The notes under the pieces were generated by a model, which was not told where the DNA came from, did no database searches, and saw only the letters and a program-made list of their open reading frames with translations. This document shows positions 42,492 through 50,914 of a DNA stretch of 64,000 bases, piece by piece. How positions within the stretch are numbered: the stretch's first letter is position 1; every line of letters starts with the position of its first letter. A program made the position numbers and the translations under genes. Origin of the DNA: Arthrobacter sp. efr-133-R2A-120. GTDB taxonomy: Bacteria > Actinomycetota > Actinomycetes > Actinomycetales > Micrococcaceae. The DNA is taken from positions 1 through 64,000 of the forward strand of contig NZ_JARVRF010000061.1 in assembly GCF_030209835.1 (NCBI RefSeq), in the 5' to 3' direction.

Positions 42492-43328
42492 CTACAGATT
42501 CTCCAGATCGGAGGCAGGTGTGGCGACGTCGGCAGTGGCTTCCGTCTCAGCGGTGATCTTCGACTGTTGGCGCGCACGCCGTTTGTCGTTCAGCATGCAG
42601 AGCCCGATCGCGGCAAAGAACAAGGCAAGGAGGGGACCGGCGAGCATGAACATCGACAGCGCGTCCGCACCGGGCGCGGCAACGGCCGCCAGGACAAACA
42701 CGAGGAAGACCGTGATGCGCCAAGCCTTGAGGATGGTCCTGCCGCTCAAGACACCTGCCATGTTGACGCCCACCAACACCACCGGTACCAGGAACGCAAT
42801 GCCGAGGAAAAGAAGCATGTGCGTGGCGAACGTCAGGTACTGGGATGCGTCGATGTTGTTGGCACCGTTTTGCGGTGTGAACTGCAGCAGCGCGCGCACG
42901 ACGTTTGGAATGACCGTCCATGCGACATATACGCCAGCCAGGAACAACGGCACCGCGGCGGCCATGTACCCGAGCGTGTAGCGGCGCTCCTTCTTGGTCA
43001 GGCCGGGCGTGATGAAGGCCCAGACCTGGTAGATCCAGACGGGGCTGGAGAGCACCAGGCCGATCTGGATGGCTATACGGAGCTTGAAGTCGAAGGGATC
43101 CCCCACGCTCGCGAAGTTCAGGACCGCGGTCCGTTTGGTCTCCTGGGCGATCTTGACCAACGGATCCGACAGGCTGTTAACCACCGGCTCATAGAGGAAC
43201 CACCCTGCCACGGCGCCGAGGAGAACGCCGATGGCAGACTTGATCAGCCGGTTCTTAAGCTCCTTCAGGTGGTCTAGGAGCGCCATCCGCCCTTCGGGGT
43301 TGGCTTTGCGGCCCGTCTTCGTTGCCAC
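42492..43328 (-). CDS. tatC: Sec-independent protein translocase TatC
   Basis: Polytopic membrane receptor of the twin-arginine translocase, 278 residues, six transmembrane helices. Recognised by the N-terminal ALLDHLKELKNRLIKSAIG block (with the Glu of HLxELR conserved), PLVKIAQETKRTAVLNFASVGDPFDFKLRIA and FxPGLTKKERR, which contact the twin-arginine signal. It has a 32-residue charged C-terminal tail. It follows tatA by 6 bases, and the two should be co-expressed. Confidence 0.96.
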   Translation of the reverse strand: MATKTGRKANPEGRMALLDHLKELKNRLIKSAIGVLLGAVAGWFLYEPVVNSLSDPLVKIAQETKRTAVLNFASVGDPFDFKLRIAIQIGLVLSSPVWIYQVWAFITPGLTKKERRYTLGYMAAAVPLFLAGVYVAWTVIPNVVRALLQFTPQNGANNIDASQYLTFATHMLLFLGIAFLVPVVLVGVNMAGVLSGRTILKAWRITVFLVFVLAAVAAPGADALSMFMLAGPLLALFFAAIGLCMLNDKRRARQQSKITAETEATADVATPASDLENL

Positions 43329-43334
43329 TACTGC

Positions 43335-43601
43335 TTAGCTACGGTTTGCGGGCGGAACGTCAGTGTCGTTGCCGCTCTTGTTCGCTTCGGGGTGGTTGAC
43401 CACTTTGCCTTCAACGGGGTCCGTGTCGTCCTTGGCCGCCGGCTTGCCGTCGTTCTTCATTTCCTTGACTTCGGATCTGATGATGCGCATCGACTGGCCG
43501 AGGCTACGGGCCATTGCGGGCAGCTTGGGTGCCGCAAACAGCAGCAGGGCCACGATGATGATAATGACAATTGGCCAAGGGCCATCAAATAGTCGTCCCA
43601 C
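43335..43601 (-). CDS. tatA: Sec-independent protein translocase TatA
   Basis: Pore-forming Tat subunit of 88 residues: one N-terminal transmembrane helix (PWPIVIIIIVALLLFAAPKLP), the hinge APKLP, an amphipathic helix (MARSLGQSMRIIRSEVKEMK) and an acidic, disordered tail. The GTG start at 43601 follows AAAGGACTTCCC. Together with tatC it exports folded proteins. No tatB is next to it, as in many Gram-positive bacteria where TatA may be bifunctional. Confidence 0.93.
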   Translation of the reverse strand: MGRLFDGPWPIVIIIIVALLLFAAPKLPAMARSLGQSMRIIRSEVKEMKNDGKPAAKDDTDPVEGKVVNHPEANKSGNDTDVPPANRS

Positions 43602-43633
43602 GGGAAGTCCTTTCGTTGGAATACATCCTACGT

Positions 43634-43984
43634 CTAACTGAATTCGATGTCGTGCAGAGACTGGGGTTGGCCCCGTTCTGCTTTGCGCTTAACGCGCTTT
43701 TGGCGACGCACTTCCTGGCGGGAGGCCTTGGCCGTCACGTAATCATGACGCATCTCTTCCGGTGAGGCAAAAACAGCCGCACCGAACACTTTCACTGAAG
43801 CCCCGCCGTCGTCGTCGGCGCGTTCAGGAAGGTACGTGCGGTGCCCTAGCCGCTCCCCTGCGGCACTCAATTCATGCACCGTGGCCATGAACTTCCGGAA
43901 AAGGCGTATGCCCAGCAGGACGTAGCAGAGCAGCGAGACCGCAACGAGAGCGACCCACAGAAGGATCCAGGACCACCAAGGCAT
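43634..43984 (-). CDS. Single-pass membrane protein of unknown function
   Basis: A 116-residue protein with one N-terminal transmembrane helix (about 4-28: WSWILLWVALVAVSLLCYVLLG) and a cytoplasmic, strongly basic C-terminus (SRQEVRRQKRVKRKAERG). I recognise no domain. It lies between pafBC and tatA, a position where similar small proteins occur in related genomes, so a link to Tat export is possible but unproven. No Shine-Dalgarno; TAGACT is 6 bases before the ATG, suggesting a leaderless mRNA whose promoter overlaps the end of pafBC. Confidence 0.75.
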   Translation of the reverse strand: MPWWSWILLWVALVAVSLLCYVLLGIRLFRKFMATVHELSAAGERLGHRTYLPERADDDGGASVKVFGAAVFASPEEMRHDYVTAKASRQEVRRQKRVKRKAERGQPQSLHDIEFS

Positions 43985-43996
43985 TTGAGTAGTCTA
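43982..43996 (-). promoter_or_regulatory. Leaderless-type -10 (TAGACT) before the small membrane protein
   Basis: TAGACT (43996-43991, minus) is 6 bases before ATG 43984 and overlaps the pafBC stop region. Confidence 0.45.
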
Positions 43997-46030
43997 ACCA
44001 GCCTTCACAGTTTGTATCGGGTCCGCTTGCTTGTACTGCCGGAGGGCCGCTGCCACCCACGCTGCAGAAGCGTCCGCCAGCTCGGAGGGTTGCAAAATGC
44101 GGGCCGCACCACCGTGCTGCGCAACGAACATCGGCAACCAGTCAGCATTTCCGAACCGGACCTCGGCGAGCAAGCCGCCGTCAGGGAGCACAGCCGTCCG
44201 CTCAGCATAATAGTCATCCGCCAGCCCGGCGCCTTGCCGGGTCAATTGGAGGACGACAACCACGTCGTCGTCGTTGGGCGTGTACAGCTTCACCGGAACG
44301 CCTTGCTCAGTCCCGGCGCCCTCGGAAACCAGACGGCCGTTGGGCACGATCTCCTCGATGCGGTCCAGGCGGAAGTTTCGCAGTCCGGCTTTGCTGTGGC
44401 AGTACGCCTCGAAATACCAGGTGTTGTCCAGTGAATACAGCCGGAAGGGGTCGACGTCCCGCTCGGAAACAGAGTCGTGCTGCTGTGACAAGTAGCGAAG
44501 CCGCAATTGATGCCCCGACTGAATCGCGCGGGTGATGGTGTCGAAGGCCCCGGCGTCGGCCGGGGTGACGGGTGGGCCGGCGACGGCCGCTGCCAAACGG
44601 CCGGCCTCCCCCGCCGCGCCGGTGAGCTTCAGGGTCACGGACTCCAAGGCTCCGCTTTGCTCGTCCTCGGACATGCCGGCCTGGGCGGGAAGCCCGCCCA
44701 GGGTGGCCAAGCCCGTCAGCAGGGCGCAAGCCTCGTCCACGCTGAAGCGGATGGGCCGGTTGAGTTCGAGGTGCTCGCGGATGTAGACGTGCTCGTTTTC
44801 CCAATCGATATCAAACAAGTCGTCCGGATACCCTTCGGGGCGGCCGGAGCAAATCAGTATCGTCAGATCGTCCACCAGTTCGTTGCGGGTGACACCGAAG
44901 CGGTCCGCGACTTCCTGGATGGGAAGGCCCTGGTTATGGACAAGGAAAGGGACCAATTGCAGCATGCGGTTGAGCTGGTCTTCCGAGGTCCGCTTGCGGG
45001 CCCGCGGCGCAGGTCCGGCGTTCGGGAAGTGGATATCGACAGCGGGGCTTGAGGCGAACGCGGCGGCAGCTTCAAGGCGGCGGATCACGGCGCCGCGCAG
45101 CTCGGGAGGTCCAGCCACGCGGACGTGGGGACCATAAGAGGCCAGTTCTTCGGCGAGCAGCTCGCTGTCCCGGAACGGCACGGAGAGGCGGTCAATGCCC
45201 GGCCGGGAGCCGCTGGTGGCGGCGGCCCCTGTGACATCCACCGCACGCTTCCGAAGACCCAGCAAACGGCCTTCGGCCACGTCGAGATGGGCCTCTTGCA
45301 AGGGAAGTTCACTGAGGCCATCCAATTCGGCGCGGGTATCAAACCCTGGCGGTATCTCGCAGTGCTGACCGGCCTCAACATGGACATCGCTCGTCATCCG
45401 GGACAGCCGGAAAAAGCGTTTCGCCTTCCGGCCCCGGTCGAATCCCACTAGGTACCACTGGCCGAAGCGGCTCCCGAGGCCCCAAGGCTCTACCAGGCGG
45501 CGTTCGTCCTTTCCGGTGCTGGCGGCACGGTAGCCGAAACTCACCGGGTGCTGGCCGTTCATGGCCGCGATGATGTCGTCAAAGGCCTGGCCGGCGGGCT
45601 TGATGCGCGGCTGGACACCGGCAGGGAGTTCGACGTCGGCAAGGTCGCCGGAAGCCTGCAGCTTCCGTAGCGCGCTTGCAGCGGCCGAGCCAAGGGCCGC
45701 GCGTTCCCACAGCTGCGCAGCCAGGAGCAACACCGTGCCCTCCGCCGGGGTCAGTTGCACATACGGCAGGCGATTGGATTCCTTGCCGATGCGATAGCGG
45801 GCCGACGCGGGATCGTCCGAGCCGAACCCGTGGTCGAAGAGCGTTTCGATGTCGAAGCCAAACTGCTTCAGGTCCGATTTGTCGCGTTCAAACATGCGTC
45901 CGAACGCGACGTCGCTGGCGCCGGCGTCATGGTAGACCTTCTCCCTGAGAACGGCCCGGGACAGCCCGTATTTCGTGTTCAGGAGGGCGATCAGCAGGTT
46001 CAGGAGTCGTTCGGTACGTGATGCGGACAC
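43994..46030 (-). CDS. pafBC: PafBC fused WYL-domain regulator of the DNA-damage response
   Basis: A natural fusion of PafB and PafC, 678 residues, each half with a winged helix-turn-helix, a WYL domain and a WCX extension. First half: TERLLNLLIALLNTKYGLSRAVLRE and GKDERRLVEPWGLGSRFGQWYLVGFDRGRKAKRFFRLSRM; second half: LNRMLQLVPFLVHNQGLPIQEVADRFGVTRNELVDDL and DPFRLYSLDNTWYFEAYCHSKAGLRNFRLDRI. In actinobacteria PafBC activates LexA-independent repair genes when it senses single-stranded DNA. I chose GTG 46030: it makes the protein begin MSASRTERLL like relatives, and TAACGT lies exactly 7 bases upstream, so the mRNA may be leaderless. A TTG at 46060 is the alternative. Confidence 0.93.
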   Translation of the reverse strand: MSASRTERLLNLLIALLNTKYGLSRAVLREKVYHDAGASDVAFGRMFERDKSDLKQFGFDIETLFDHGFGSDDPASARYRIGKESNRLPYVQLTPAEGTVLLLAAQLWERAALGSAAASALRKLQASGDLADVELPAGVQPRIKPAGQAFDDIIAAMNGQHPVSFGYRAASTGKDERRLVEPWGLGSRFGQWYLVGFDRGRKAKRFFRLSRMTSDVHVEAGQHCEIPPGFDTRAELDGLSELPLQEAHLDVAEGRLLGLRKRAVDVTGAAATSGSRPGIDRLSVPFRDSELLAEELASYGPHVRVAGPPELRGAVIRRLEAAAAFASSPAVDIHFPNAGPAPRARKRTSEDQLNRMLQLVPFLVHNQGLPIQEVADRFGVTRNELVDDLTILICSGRPEGYPDDLFDIDWENEHVYIREHLELNRPIRFSVDEACALLTGLATLGGLPAQAGMSEDEQSGALESVTLKLTGAAGEAGRLAAAVAGPPVTPADAGAFDTITRAIQSGHQLRLRYLSQQHDSVSERDVDPFRLYSLDNTWYFEAYCHSKAGLRNFRLDRIEEIVPNGRLVSEGAGTEQGVPVKLYTPNDDDVVVVLQLTRQGAGLADDYYAERTAVLPDGGLLAEVRFGNADWLPMFVAQHGGAARILQPSELADASAAWVAAALRQYKQADPIQTVKAG

Positions 46031-46043
46031 GATTGCAACGTTA
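46028..46043 (-). promoter_or_regulatory. Leaderless-type -10 (TAACGT) before pafBC
   Basis: TAACGT (46043-46038, minus) is 7 bases before GTG 46030. GGAGGA further upstream is about 19 bases from the GTG, too far to serve it. Confidence 0.5.
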
Positions 46044-46064
46044 CTAAATTCCTCCGGCAAAGGC

Positions 46065-46112
46065 GGAAGGCGCGTCTGCGGCCGGATTTCTCCGGCTGCG
46101 GACGCGCCTTCC
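46065..46112 (-). terminator. Terminator hairpin after the FKBP gene
   Basis: Arms of 21 bases (46065-46085 and 46092-46112) pair with only two G-T type mismatches and a 6-base loop, 13 bases after the FKBP stop. It separates the FKBP unit from pafBC. Confidence 0.75.
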
Positions 46113-46125
46113 TATGCTGCGAAAC

Positions 46126-46521
46126 CTAGCGGACCGCCACGAGGTCCACTACGAAGATCAGGGCTTCGTTGGGCTTGATAGCCCCGCCCGCGCCTCGGGA
46201 GCCGTACGCAAGTTCGGAAGGGATCTCGAGGCGACGGCGGCCGCCGACCTTCATGCCAAGCAGTCCCTGGTCCCAACCCTGGATGACCTGGCCGACGCCC
46301 ACGCGGAAGTCCAGCGGCGCGCCGCGGCCCCAGGATGCGTCGAACTCTTCGCCGGTGGACCAGGCAACGCCAACGTAGTGGGTGGAGACGGTGTCACCGG
46401 CCTGAGCCTCGGCGCCGTCACCAACGATGATGTCCTTGATAACGAGTTCCGTGGGGACGTCGCCCTCTGGGAAGTCGATCTCGGGCTTCGTGCGGTCGTA
46501 ATCACGCTGACCAAATGACAT
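46126..46521 (-). CDS. FKBP-type peptidyl-prolyl isomerase, cytoplasmic
   Basis: A single-domain FK506-binding protein of 131 residues that speeds proline isomerisation. The core YVGVAWSTGEEFDASWGRGAPLDFRVGVGQVIQGWDQGLLGMKVGGRRRLEIPSELAYGSRG holds the usual active-site aromatics (the quoted blocks correspond to residues about 49-112). It has no signal peptide. It lies 49 bases downstream of an exported FKBP lipoprotein gene, so the two are adjacent paralogues with different locations. Confidence 0.93.
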   Translation of the reverse strand: MSFGQRDYDRTKPEIDFPEGDVPTELVIKDIIVGDGAEAQAGDTVSTHYVGVAWSTGEEFDASWGRGAPLDFRVGVGQVIQGWDQGLLGMKVGGRRRLEIPSELAYGSRGAGGAIKPNEALIFVVDLVAVR

Positions 46522-46570
46522 GGGTACTCCTCAATTTGATAGGGACAGTGTTGTGGAAGTTTGCGGAAGG

Positions 46571-47515
46571 TTACTGGGCGCCGAGGATGTCCACGACGAA
46601 GACCAGATCGCCCGTAGGCTGGCCCTGGGCTGCGGCGGTGTCGCCATATGCGAGGCTCTTGGGGATCACCAGGAGGACACGGGAGCCGACTGTCTTGCCC
46701 GCAAGGCCTTGCGTCCAGCCCTTGATGACGCCGTTCAGCGCGAAGCTGGCGGTCTGGCCCTTGTCGTAGCTGGAGTCGAACTTCTTGCCATCAGCCAAGG
46801 TGACGCCGACGTAGTTGACCGTCAGGGTGTCTGTTTCCTTGACGACTGCGCCCTTGCCCTTGATGAGGTCCTGGGAAACGAGGGCCTGCGGGGCCTTTGC
46901 GCCGTCAACGGAAATCTGCGGAATTCCCTTGTCATCGACCTTGACCGTGGGGAGGCCGGCGGGCGGAGTGACGGTATCGCCCTCCGGCTTGTCCAGGGGC
47001 TTGACTGCGTCCTTGACGCCGGTGATCTTGAAGACCACGAGCTGGGATGACGTAGCCGCTGCTTCAGCCGACGCCGCGGTTCCGGGGACGGCGAAAGCGA
47101 TGTCAGCGCCCACCTTCGCACCGACCAGAGCGTTGTAAAGCACAGCGCTGCCGGTCTTGAGCTGGTCGTTCAGTTCGACGGGCTGGGACCCGGTCGGGAA
47201 AGTGTCCTCGAGGGTCTTGCCATCCTTGCCATCCACGGCAATGTAGGTGATCTGCGCCACCTGACCGGCTTTCACCTTGTCGCCGGTGCCGTCGCTGACC
47301 ATCTTGATGGTCGGCTGCGTTACGTCCAACGGCTTGTTGAATTCCAGGCCGGGCGCCTTCTTGTCTCCATTGTCGGAGACCTTGAGGGAATCCAGCTTGG
47401 CGACATCGCCGGCGGACTGACTGGTGGGCTCCGGGGTTGCTGTTGTTGCCGGACTTCCGCCGCAGGCGGTGAGCAGCAAGAGGCCAGGGATAAGAATTGC
47501 TAGTAGACGTCGCAC
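46571..47515 (-). CDS. FKBP-type peptidyl-prolyl isomerase lipoprotein with two FKBP-like domains
   Basis: A 314-residue exported isomerase. The signal peptide ends in lipobox LLTACGG, so it is anchored to the outer face of the membrane. A first, degenerate FKBP-like domain (about 75-180, QITYIAVDGKDGKTLEDTF ... ALVGAKVGADIAFAVPG) is followed by a well-conserved one (about 225-314, VNYVGVTLADGKKFDSSYDKG ... VIKGWTQGLAGKTVGSRVLLVIPKSLAYG). The start is GTG 47515, directly before RRLLAILIPGLLLLTAC; the frame to 48010 runs into pafA and is not real. Ribosome site is weak. A terminator lies between it and pafA. Confidence 0.9.
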   Translation of the reverse strand: MRRLLAILIPGLLLLTACGGSPATTATPEPTSQSAGDVAKLDSLKVSDNGDKKAPGLEFNKPLDVTQPTIKMVSDGTGDKVKAGQVAQITYIAVDGKDGKTLEDTFPTGSQPVELNDQLKTGSAVLYNALVGAKVGADIAFAVPGTAASAEAAATSSQLVVFKITGVKDAVKPLDKPEGDTVTPPAGLPTVKVDDKGIPQISVDGAKAPQALVSQDLIKGKGAVVKETDTLTVNYVGVTLADGKKFDSSYDKGQTASFALNGVIKGWTQGLAGKTVGSRVLLVIPKSLAYGDTAAAQGQPTGDLVFVVDILGAQ

Positions 47516-47545
47516 AAATTGAACTTTCGTCGGGGCAAAAGGAGG

Positions 47546-47572
47546 GCATGGCCGGGCCAGGCTCGGCCATGC
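47546..47572 (-). terminator. Terminator hairpin after pafA
   Basis: GCATGGCCG (47546-47554) pairs perfectly with CGGCCATGC (47564-47572); on the minus strand it is followed by CCTCCTTTTG. Confidence 0.75.
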
Positions 47573-47625
47573 GCGTAGCGGCCTGTTAAAAGGCCAACCT
47601 CCAGAATAGCTGGTGAAGCTGGGAG

Positions 47626-48990
47626 TCAGCTCATCGAGTCCAGGAGGGCATCCACTCTTTCGTCGACGCTGCGGAAAGGATCCTTGCACAAAATCGTCTG
47701 GTGCGCGCGGTCGTTCAACTTCAAATGGACCCAGTCCACCGTGTAGTCGCGGCCGAGTTCCTGGGCGCGCCGGACGAAGTCGCCACGGAGTTTTGCCCGG
47801 GTGGTCTGCGGCGGTGCATCCACGGCATCCTTGATGTCCGTGTCGGCGACGAGGCGCCGTGCCGCACCGCGTGACTGGAGCAGGAAGAAGAGCCCGCGCT
47901 TGCGCGAGATGTCGTGATAAGTCAGGTCCAGTTGCGCGATCCTCGAGGAATCGAGGCCGATTCCATGGCGACGCATGTATCCATCCATCAACTTCTTCTT
48001 GATGGCCCAATCCACTTCCGTGTCTATTCCGCTGATGTCGCCGCTATCGATCGCGTCCAGCGTCCTCTCCCAAAGGTCCAAGATGAGGGGTACGTGCGGA
48101 TTGTGTGCTCCGTTTGATGCTACAAAGGCGCTGACTTTTGCAAGGTACTCGCGCTGGATGTCCAAGGCCGTCAGTTGCCTGCCGTTGGCCAGTCGCACCA
48201 GGGCTTTACCGCTCAGGTCGTGGGAGATTTCCCGGATACTGCGGATGGGGTTCTCCATGCGCATGTCCCGCATGATCGCTCCAGCCTCAATCATGCGGAG
48301 GAGCAGATCCACCGTTCCCACCTTCAACAGGGCGGTGGTCTCGGACATGTTGGAATCGCCCACGATCACATGCAGACGGCGGAAGAACTCGGCATCGGCG
48401 TGCGGCTCGTCACGGGTGTTGATGATCGGGCGGGACCTCGTCGTCGCTGAAGACACGCCTTCCCAGATGTGGTCGGCACGTTGGGAGAACGCGAAGGTGG
48501 CACCGTGGGGTGTTTTCAGGACCTTGCCCGCACCGGCGATCAGCTGCCGAGTGACGAGGAAAGGAATGAGGATCTCGGCGAGCCGCGAGAACTCACCCCG
48601 CCGGGGAATCAGGTAGTTTTCGTGGCTGCCGTAGGAATTGCCGGCGGAATCGGTGTTGTTCTTGAACAGGTAGACCGTTCCGTTGAATCCCTCGGCCGCA
48701 AGCCGCGCCTGCGCTTCATCAACGAGGTCATCGAGAATGAGCTCCCCGGCCCGGTCGTGGGCGATCAGCTGCGCGAGGTCGTCGCATTCCGCGGTGGCGT
48801 ACTCCGGGTGCGAACCGACATCCAGGTACAGGCGCGAACCATTCGTGAGGAAGACGTTGGAGGAACGGCCCCAGCTCACTACTTTGCGAAACAGGTACCT
48901 GGCGACTTCCTCGGGGGCCAAGGGCCGCGAGTCCGGGCTCGAATACGAAATACCGAACTCGGTTTCAATCCCGAATATCCTTTTGTCCAT
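47626..48990 (-). CDS. pafA: Pup--protein ligase PafA
   Basis: ATP-dependent ligase of 454 residues that joins the C-terminal glutamate of Pup to lysines of target proteins. The glutamine-synthetase-like fold starts with RIFGIETEFGIS (E9, metal binding) and has base D57 in YLDVGSHPEYATAECD, the Pup groove and R-rich ATP-site segments NTRDEPHADAEFFRRLHVIVGDSNMSE, shared with Dop. ATG 48990 fits family length (about 452); the frame to 49143 overlaps prcA. GGGGAGGCCTGAG before the ATG lies inside the end of prcA, so the genes are coupled. Confidence 0.96.
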   Translation of the reverse strand: MDKRIFGIETEFGISYSSPDSRPLAPEEVARYLFRKVVSWGRSSNVFLTNGSRLYLDVGSHPEYATAECDDLAQLIAHDRAGELILDDLVDEAQARLAAEGFNGTVYLFKNNTDSAGNSYGSHENYLIPRRGEFSRLAEILIPFLVTRQLIAGAGKVLKTPHGATFAFSQRADHIWEGVSSATTRSRPIINTRDEPHADAEFFRRLHVIVGDSNMSETTALLKVGTVDLLLRMIEAGAIMRDMRMENPIRSIREISHDLSGKALVRLANGRQLTALDIQREYLAKVSAFVASNGAHNPHVPLILDLWERTLDAIDSGDISGIDTEVDWAIKKKLMDGYMRRHGIGLDSSRIAQLDLTYHDISRKRGLFFLLQSRGAARRLVADTDIKDAVDAPPQTTRAKLRGDFVRRAQELGRDYTVDWVHLKLNDRAHQTILCKDPFRSVDERVDALLDSMS

Positions 48991-48991
48991 C

Positions 48992-49699
48992 TCAGGCCTC
49001 CCCTGCCAGCAGCTGCGTGATTTCTTCCGCCCGGAGCCGACGGAAGGCCCGCCGGGATCCGCGCCCGCTTTCCGGACTTCGGTCCAGCACTGCGGCCTCG
49101 ACGGCGGTGCCGGGCAGGGCGTCCACTTCCTTGTCCGTGGCAAGCGCCTTGACGGCCAGGCGCAGTGCGCCGGCCAGGTTGAGGTCAGCCTTCCAACCGT
49201 GGGCCACAGTCTCGGCTACTTGCTCTGCCAAGCCGCCCATCACCACAAAACCGTTCTCGTCGGCAATCGAGCCGTCGAAGGTCAGGCGATAAAGATGGTC
49301 ATCGCCCTGCGTGTGCCCCACCTCGGCCACCGCAAGCTCGACTTCGAACGGCTTTTGTTCCGCCGTGAAGACGGCGCCAAGGCTCTGCGCGTAGACGCTC
49401 GCGAGCCCGCGGGCCGTGACGTCCTCGCGATCGTACGAATAGCCGCGGACGTCGGCGTAGCGGACACCCGCTTGCCGAAGACTCTCGAACTCGTTGTACT
49501 TGCCCACGGCGGCGAAGGCGATCTTGTCGTAGATCTCGCCGATCTTATGGAGCGACGGCGAAGGGTTTTCCGCCACCAACGCGATCCCGTCGGCGCAACT
49601 GATCACGACGACGGAACGGCCACGGGCGATGCCCTTCCGCGCGAAGTCCGCGCGGTCCTTCATCAGCTGCTCGGGCGAAACATAAAACTGCTGGGTCAT
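48992..49699 (-). CDS. prcA: Proteasome subunit alpha
   Basis: Alpha-ring subunit of the 20S proteasome, 235 residues. The N-terminal QQFYVSPEQLMKDRADFARKGIARGRS controls the gate; VVVISCADGIALVAENPSPSLHKIGEIYDKIAFAAVGKYNEFE is typical alpha-type sequence with no nucleophile threonine. The start ATG 49699 follows GGAGGCCTGAG, the same arrangement as at the prcA-pafA junction. ATG lies one base after the prcB stop. The ring docks the ARC ATPase through its C-terminal peptide. Confidence 0.96.
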   Translation of the reverse strand: MTQQFYVSPEQLMKDRADFARKGIARGRSVVVISCADGIALVAENPSPSLHKIGEIYDKIAFAAVGKYNEFESLRQAGVRYADVRGYSYDREDVTARGLASVYAQSLGAVFTAEQKPFEVELAVAEVGHTQGDDHLYRLTFDGSIADENGFVVMGGLAEQVAETVAHGWKADLNLAGALRLAVKALATDKEVDALPGTAVEAAVLDRSPESGRGSRRAFRRLRAEEITQLLAGEA

Positions 49700-49700
49700 C

Positions 49701-50510
49701 TCAGGCCTCCCGTCCGGCAACTGCGCGCGATTCAACAATGGATCCAGCGATCGCCGCCAACTCCCGTTCTGACACCCGGCGGGCACCGGCGCGGTTGACG
49801 GTATACACCACCGGCCAGAGCTGCCGGACAGGATCCGGACCGCCCGTGGCGGAGTCGTCGTCGGCAGCGTCATAGAGGGCTTCAACCGCGACGGCAACCG
49901 CCTCGTCTTCGGTGAGGTTCGGCCGCCACAGCTTCTTCAAGGCGCCACGAGCGAAGACAGAACCGGAGCCGACGGAATGGTGCTCCAATTCCTCATACCG
50001 TCCACCGGTGACATCGTAGGAAAACAGCCGTCCCACGCCGGCTGCCTGGTCGAAGCCCGCGAAGAGCGGTATCACGGCGAGACCCTGCATGGCCATCGGC
50101 AGGTTCCCCCGGATCATGGCTCCAAGCCGGTTGGCTTTGCCGTCCAAGCTCAGCAGCGTGCCTTCGATCTTCTCGTAGTGTTCCAGTTCCACCTGGAACA
50201 ACCTGGTGATGTCGATGGCCAGGCCCGCTGTCCCGGCAATTCCCAGGACGGAGTATTCGTCGGCCGGGAAGACCTTCTCGATGTGCCTGCTGGCGATCAC
50301 GTTGCCCATGGTGGCACGCCGATCCCCCGCCATCAGGACGCCGCCGGGGTAACTGAGGGCGACGATCGTTGTGGCATGGGGCACCGGCGGAATCTGTCCC
50401 GCGGGCAGCGCTTGATTGAAAGGGAGGAGTTCAGGCCTGGAGTGTTGCAGATGCTCTATGAACGAAGACGTTGCTTGGGTGGCCAGGTGGCCGGCTGATG
50501 GATCCTGCAT
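49701..50510 (-). CDS. prcB: Proteasome subunit beta precursor
   Basis: Catalytic 20S subunit of 269 residues, an N-terminal-nucleophile hydrolase. A 46-residue propeptide ends at PPVPHA, and self-cleavage exposes T47 in TTIVALSYPGGVLMAGDRRAT, with the lysine in the HIEKVFP strand and GTAGLAIDITRLFQ conserved. It is followed at 1 base by prcA, with which it forms the barrel. ATG 50510 follows GGAGCGCAGCA. Upstream by 78 bases is pup. Confidence 0.96.
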   Translation of the reverse strand: MQDPSAGHLATQATSSFIEHLQHSRPELLPFNQALPAGQIPPVPHATTIVALSYPGGVLMAGDRRATMGNVIASRHIEKVFPADEYSVLGIAGTAGLAIDITRLFQVELEHYEKIEGTLLSLDGKANRLGAMIRGNLPMAMQGLAVIPLFAGFDQAAGVGRLFSYDVTGGRYEELEHHSVGSGSVFARGALKKLWRPNLTEDEAVAVAVEALYDAADDDSATGGPDPVRQLWPVVYTVNRAGARRVSERELAAIAGSIVESRAVAGREA

Positions 50511-50588
50511 TGCTGCGCTCCTTCGACTCTGACATCCGATGCCCGGCAGCCTCGCGCCGGCCGGGCCCTTGGCTTAGCTGGCGGCTCG

Positions 50589-50789
50589 CTATTGGCCGCC
50601 CTTTTGCACAAATGCCCGCACGAACTCTTCAGCGTTCGACTCAAGGACGCCGTCGATTTCGTCGAGGAGATCGTCCACGCCCTGCGTGGCGACCGAGGCC
50701 TGTGCCTCCGGTGCTGCGGGCGGCGCCTCGGGGGCGTCGGCCTCTGCCTCGACGTCCCGCGATTGCGGTTGCTGCTGCTCCTGAGCTGC
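50589..50789 (-). CDS. pup: Prokaryotic ubiquitin-like protein Pup
   Basis: A 66-residue disordered protein tag. It is Gln/Glu/Ala-rich at the start and carries the conserved C-terminal region GVDDLLDEIDGVLESNAEEFVRAFVQKGGQ (split by description), which folds as a helix on ARC. It ends in Gln, so Dop must deamidate it to Glu before PafA can use it. I prefer ATG 50789 (GGAG 6 bases upstream) to ATG 50813, giving close to the usual 64 residues. Confidence 0.94.
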   Translation of the reverse strand, partial: AAQEQQQPQSRDVEAEADAPEAPPAAPEAQASVATQGVDDLLDEIDGVLESNAEEFVRAFVQKGGQ

Positions 50790-50914
50790 CATTTCCTTCT
50801 CCATTCTGTCCATCCCCGGCTACGGGGACTTCCTGTAATGCCATACTGCCACGGGCCGGGCCGCGACGCTGCGGTTTTAAGGGCCCGTTTGGCAGCCTTT
50901 CGTCAGCTTGCCGT

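Noticed and set aside
46060..46060. TTG start for PafBC
   Set aside because: It adds ten unconserved residues and uses part of the GGAGG sequence as codons; GTG 46030 has a matching -10 box.
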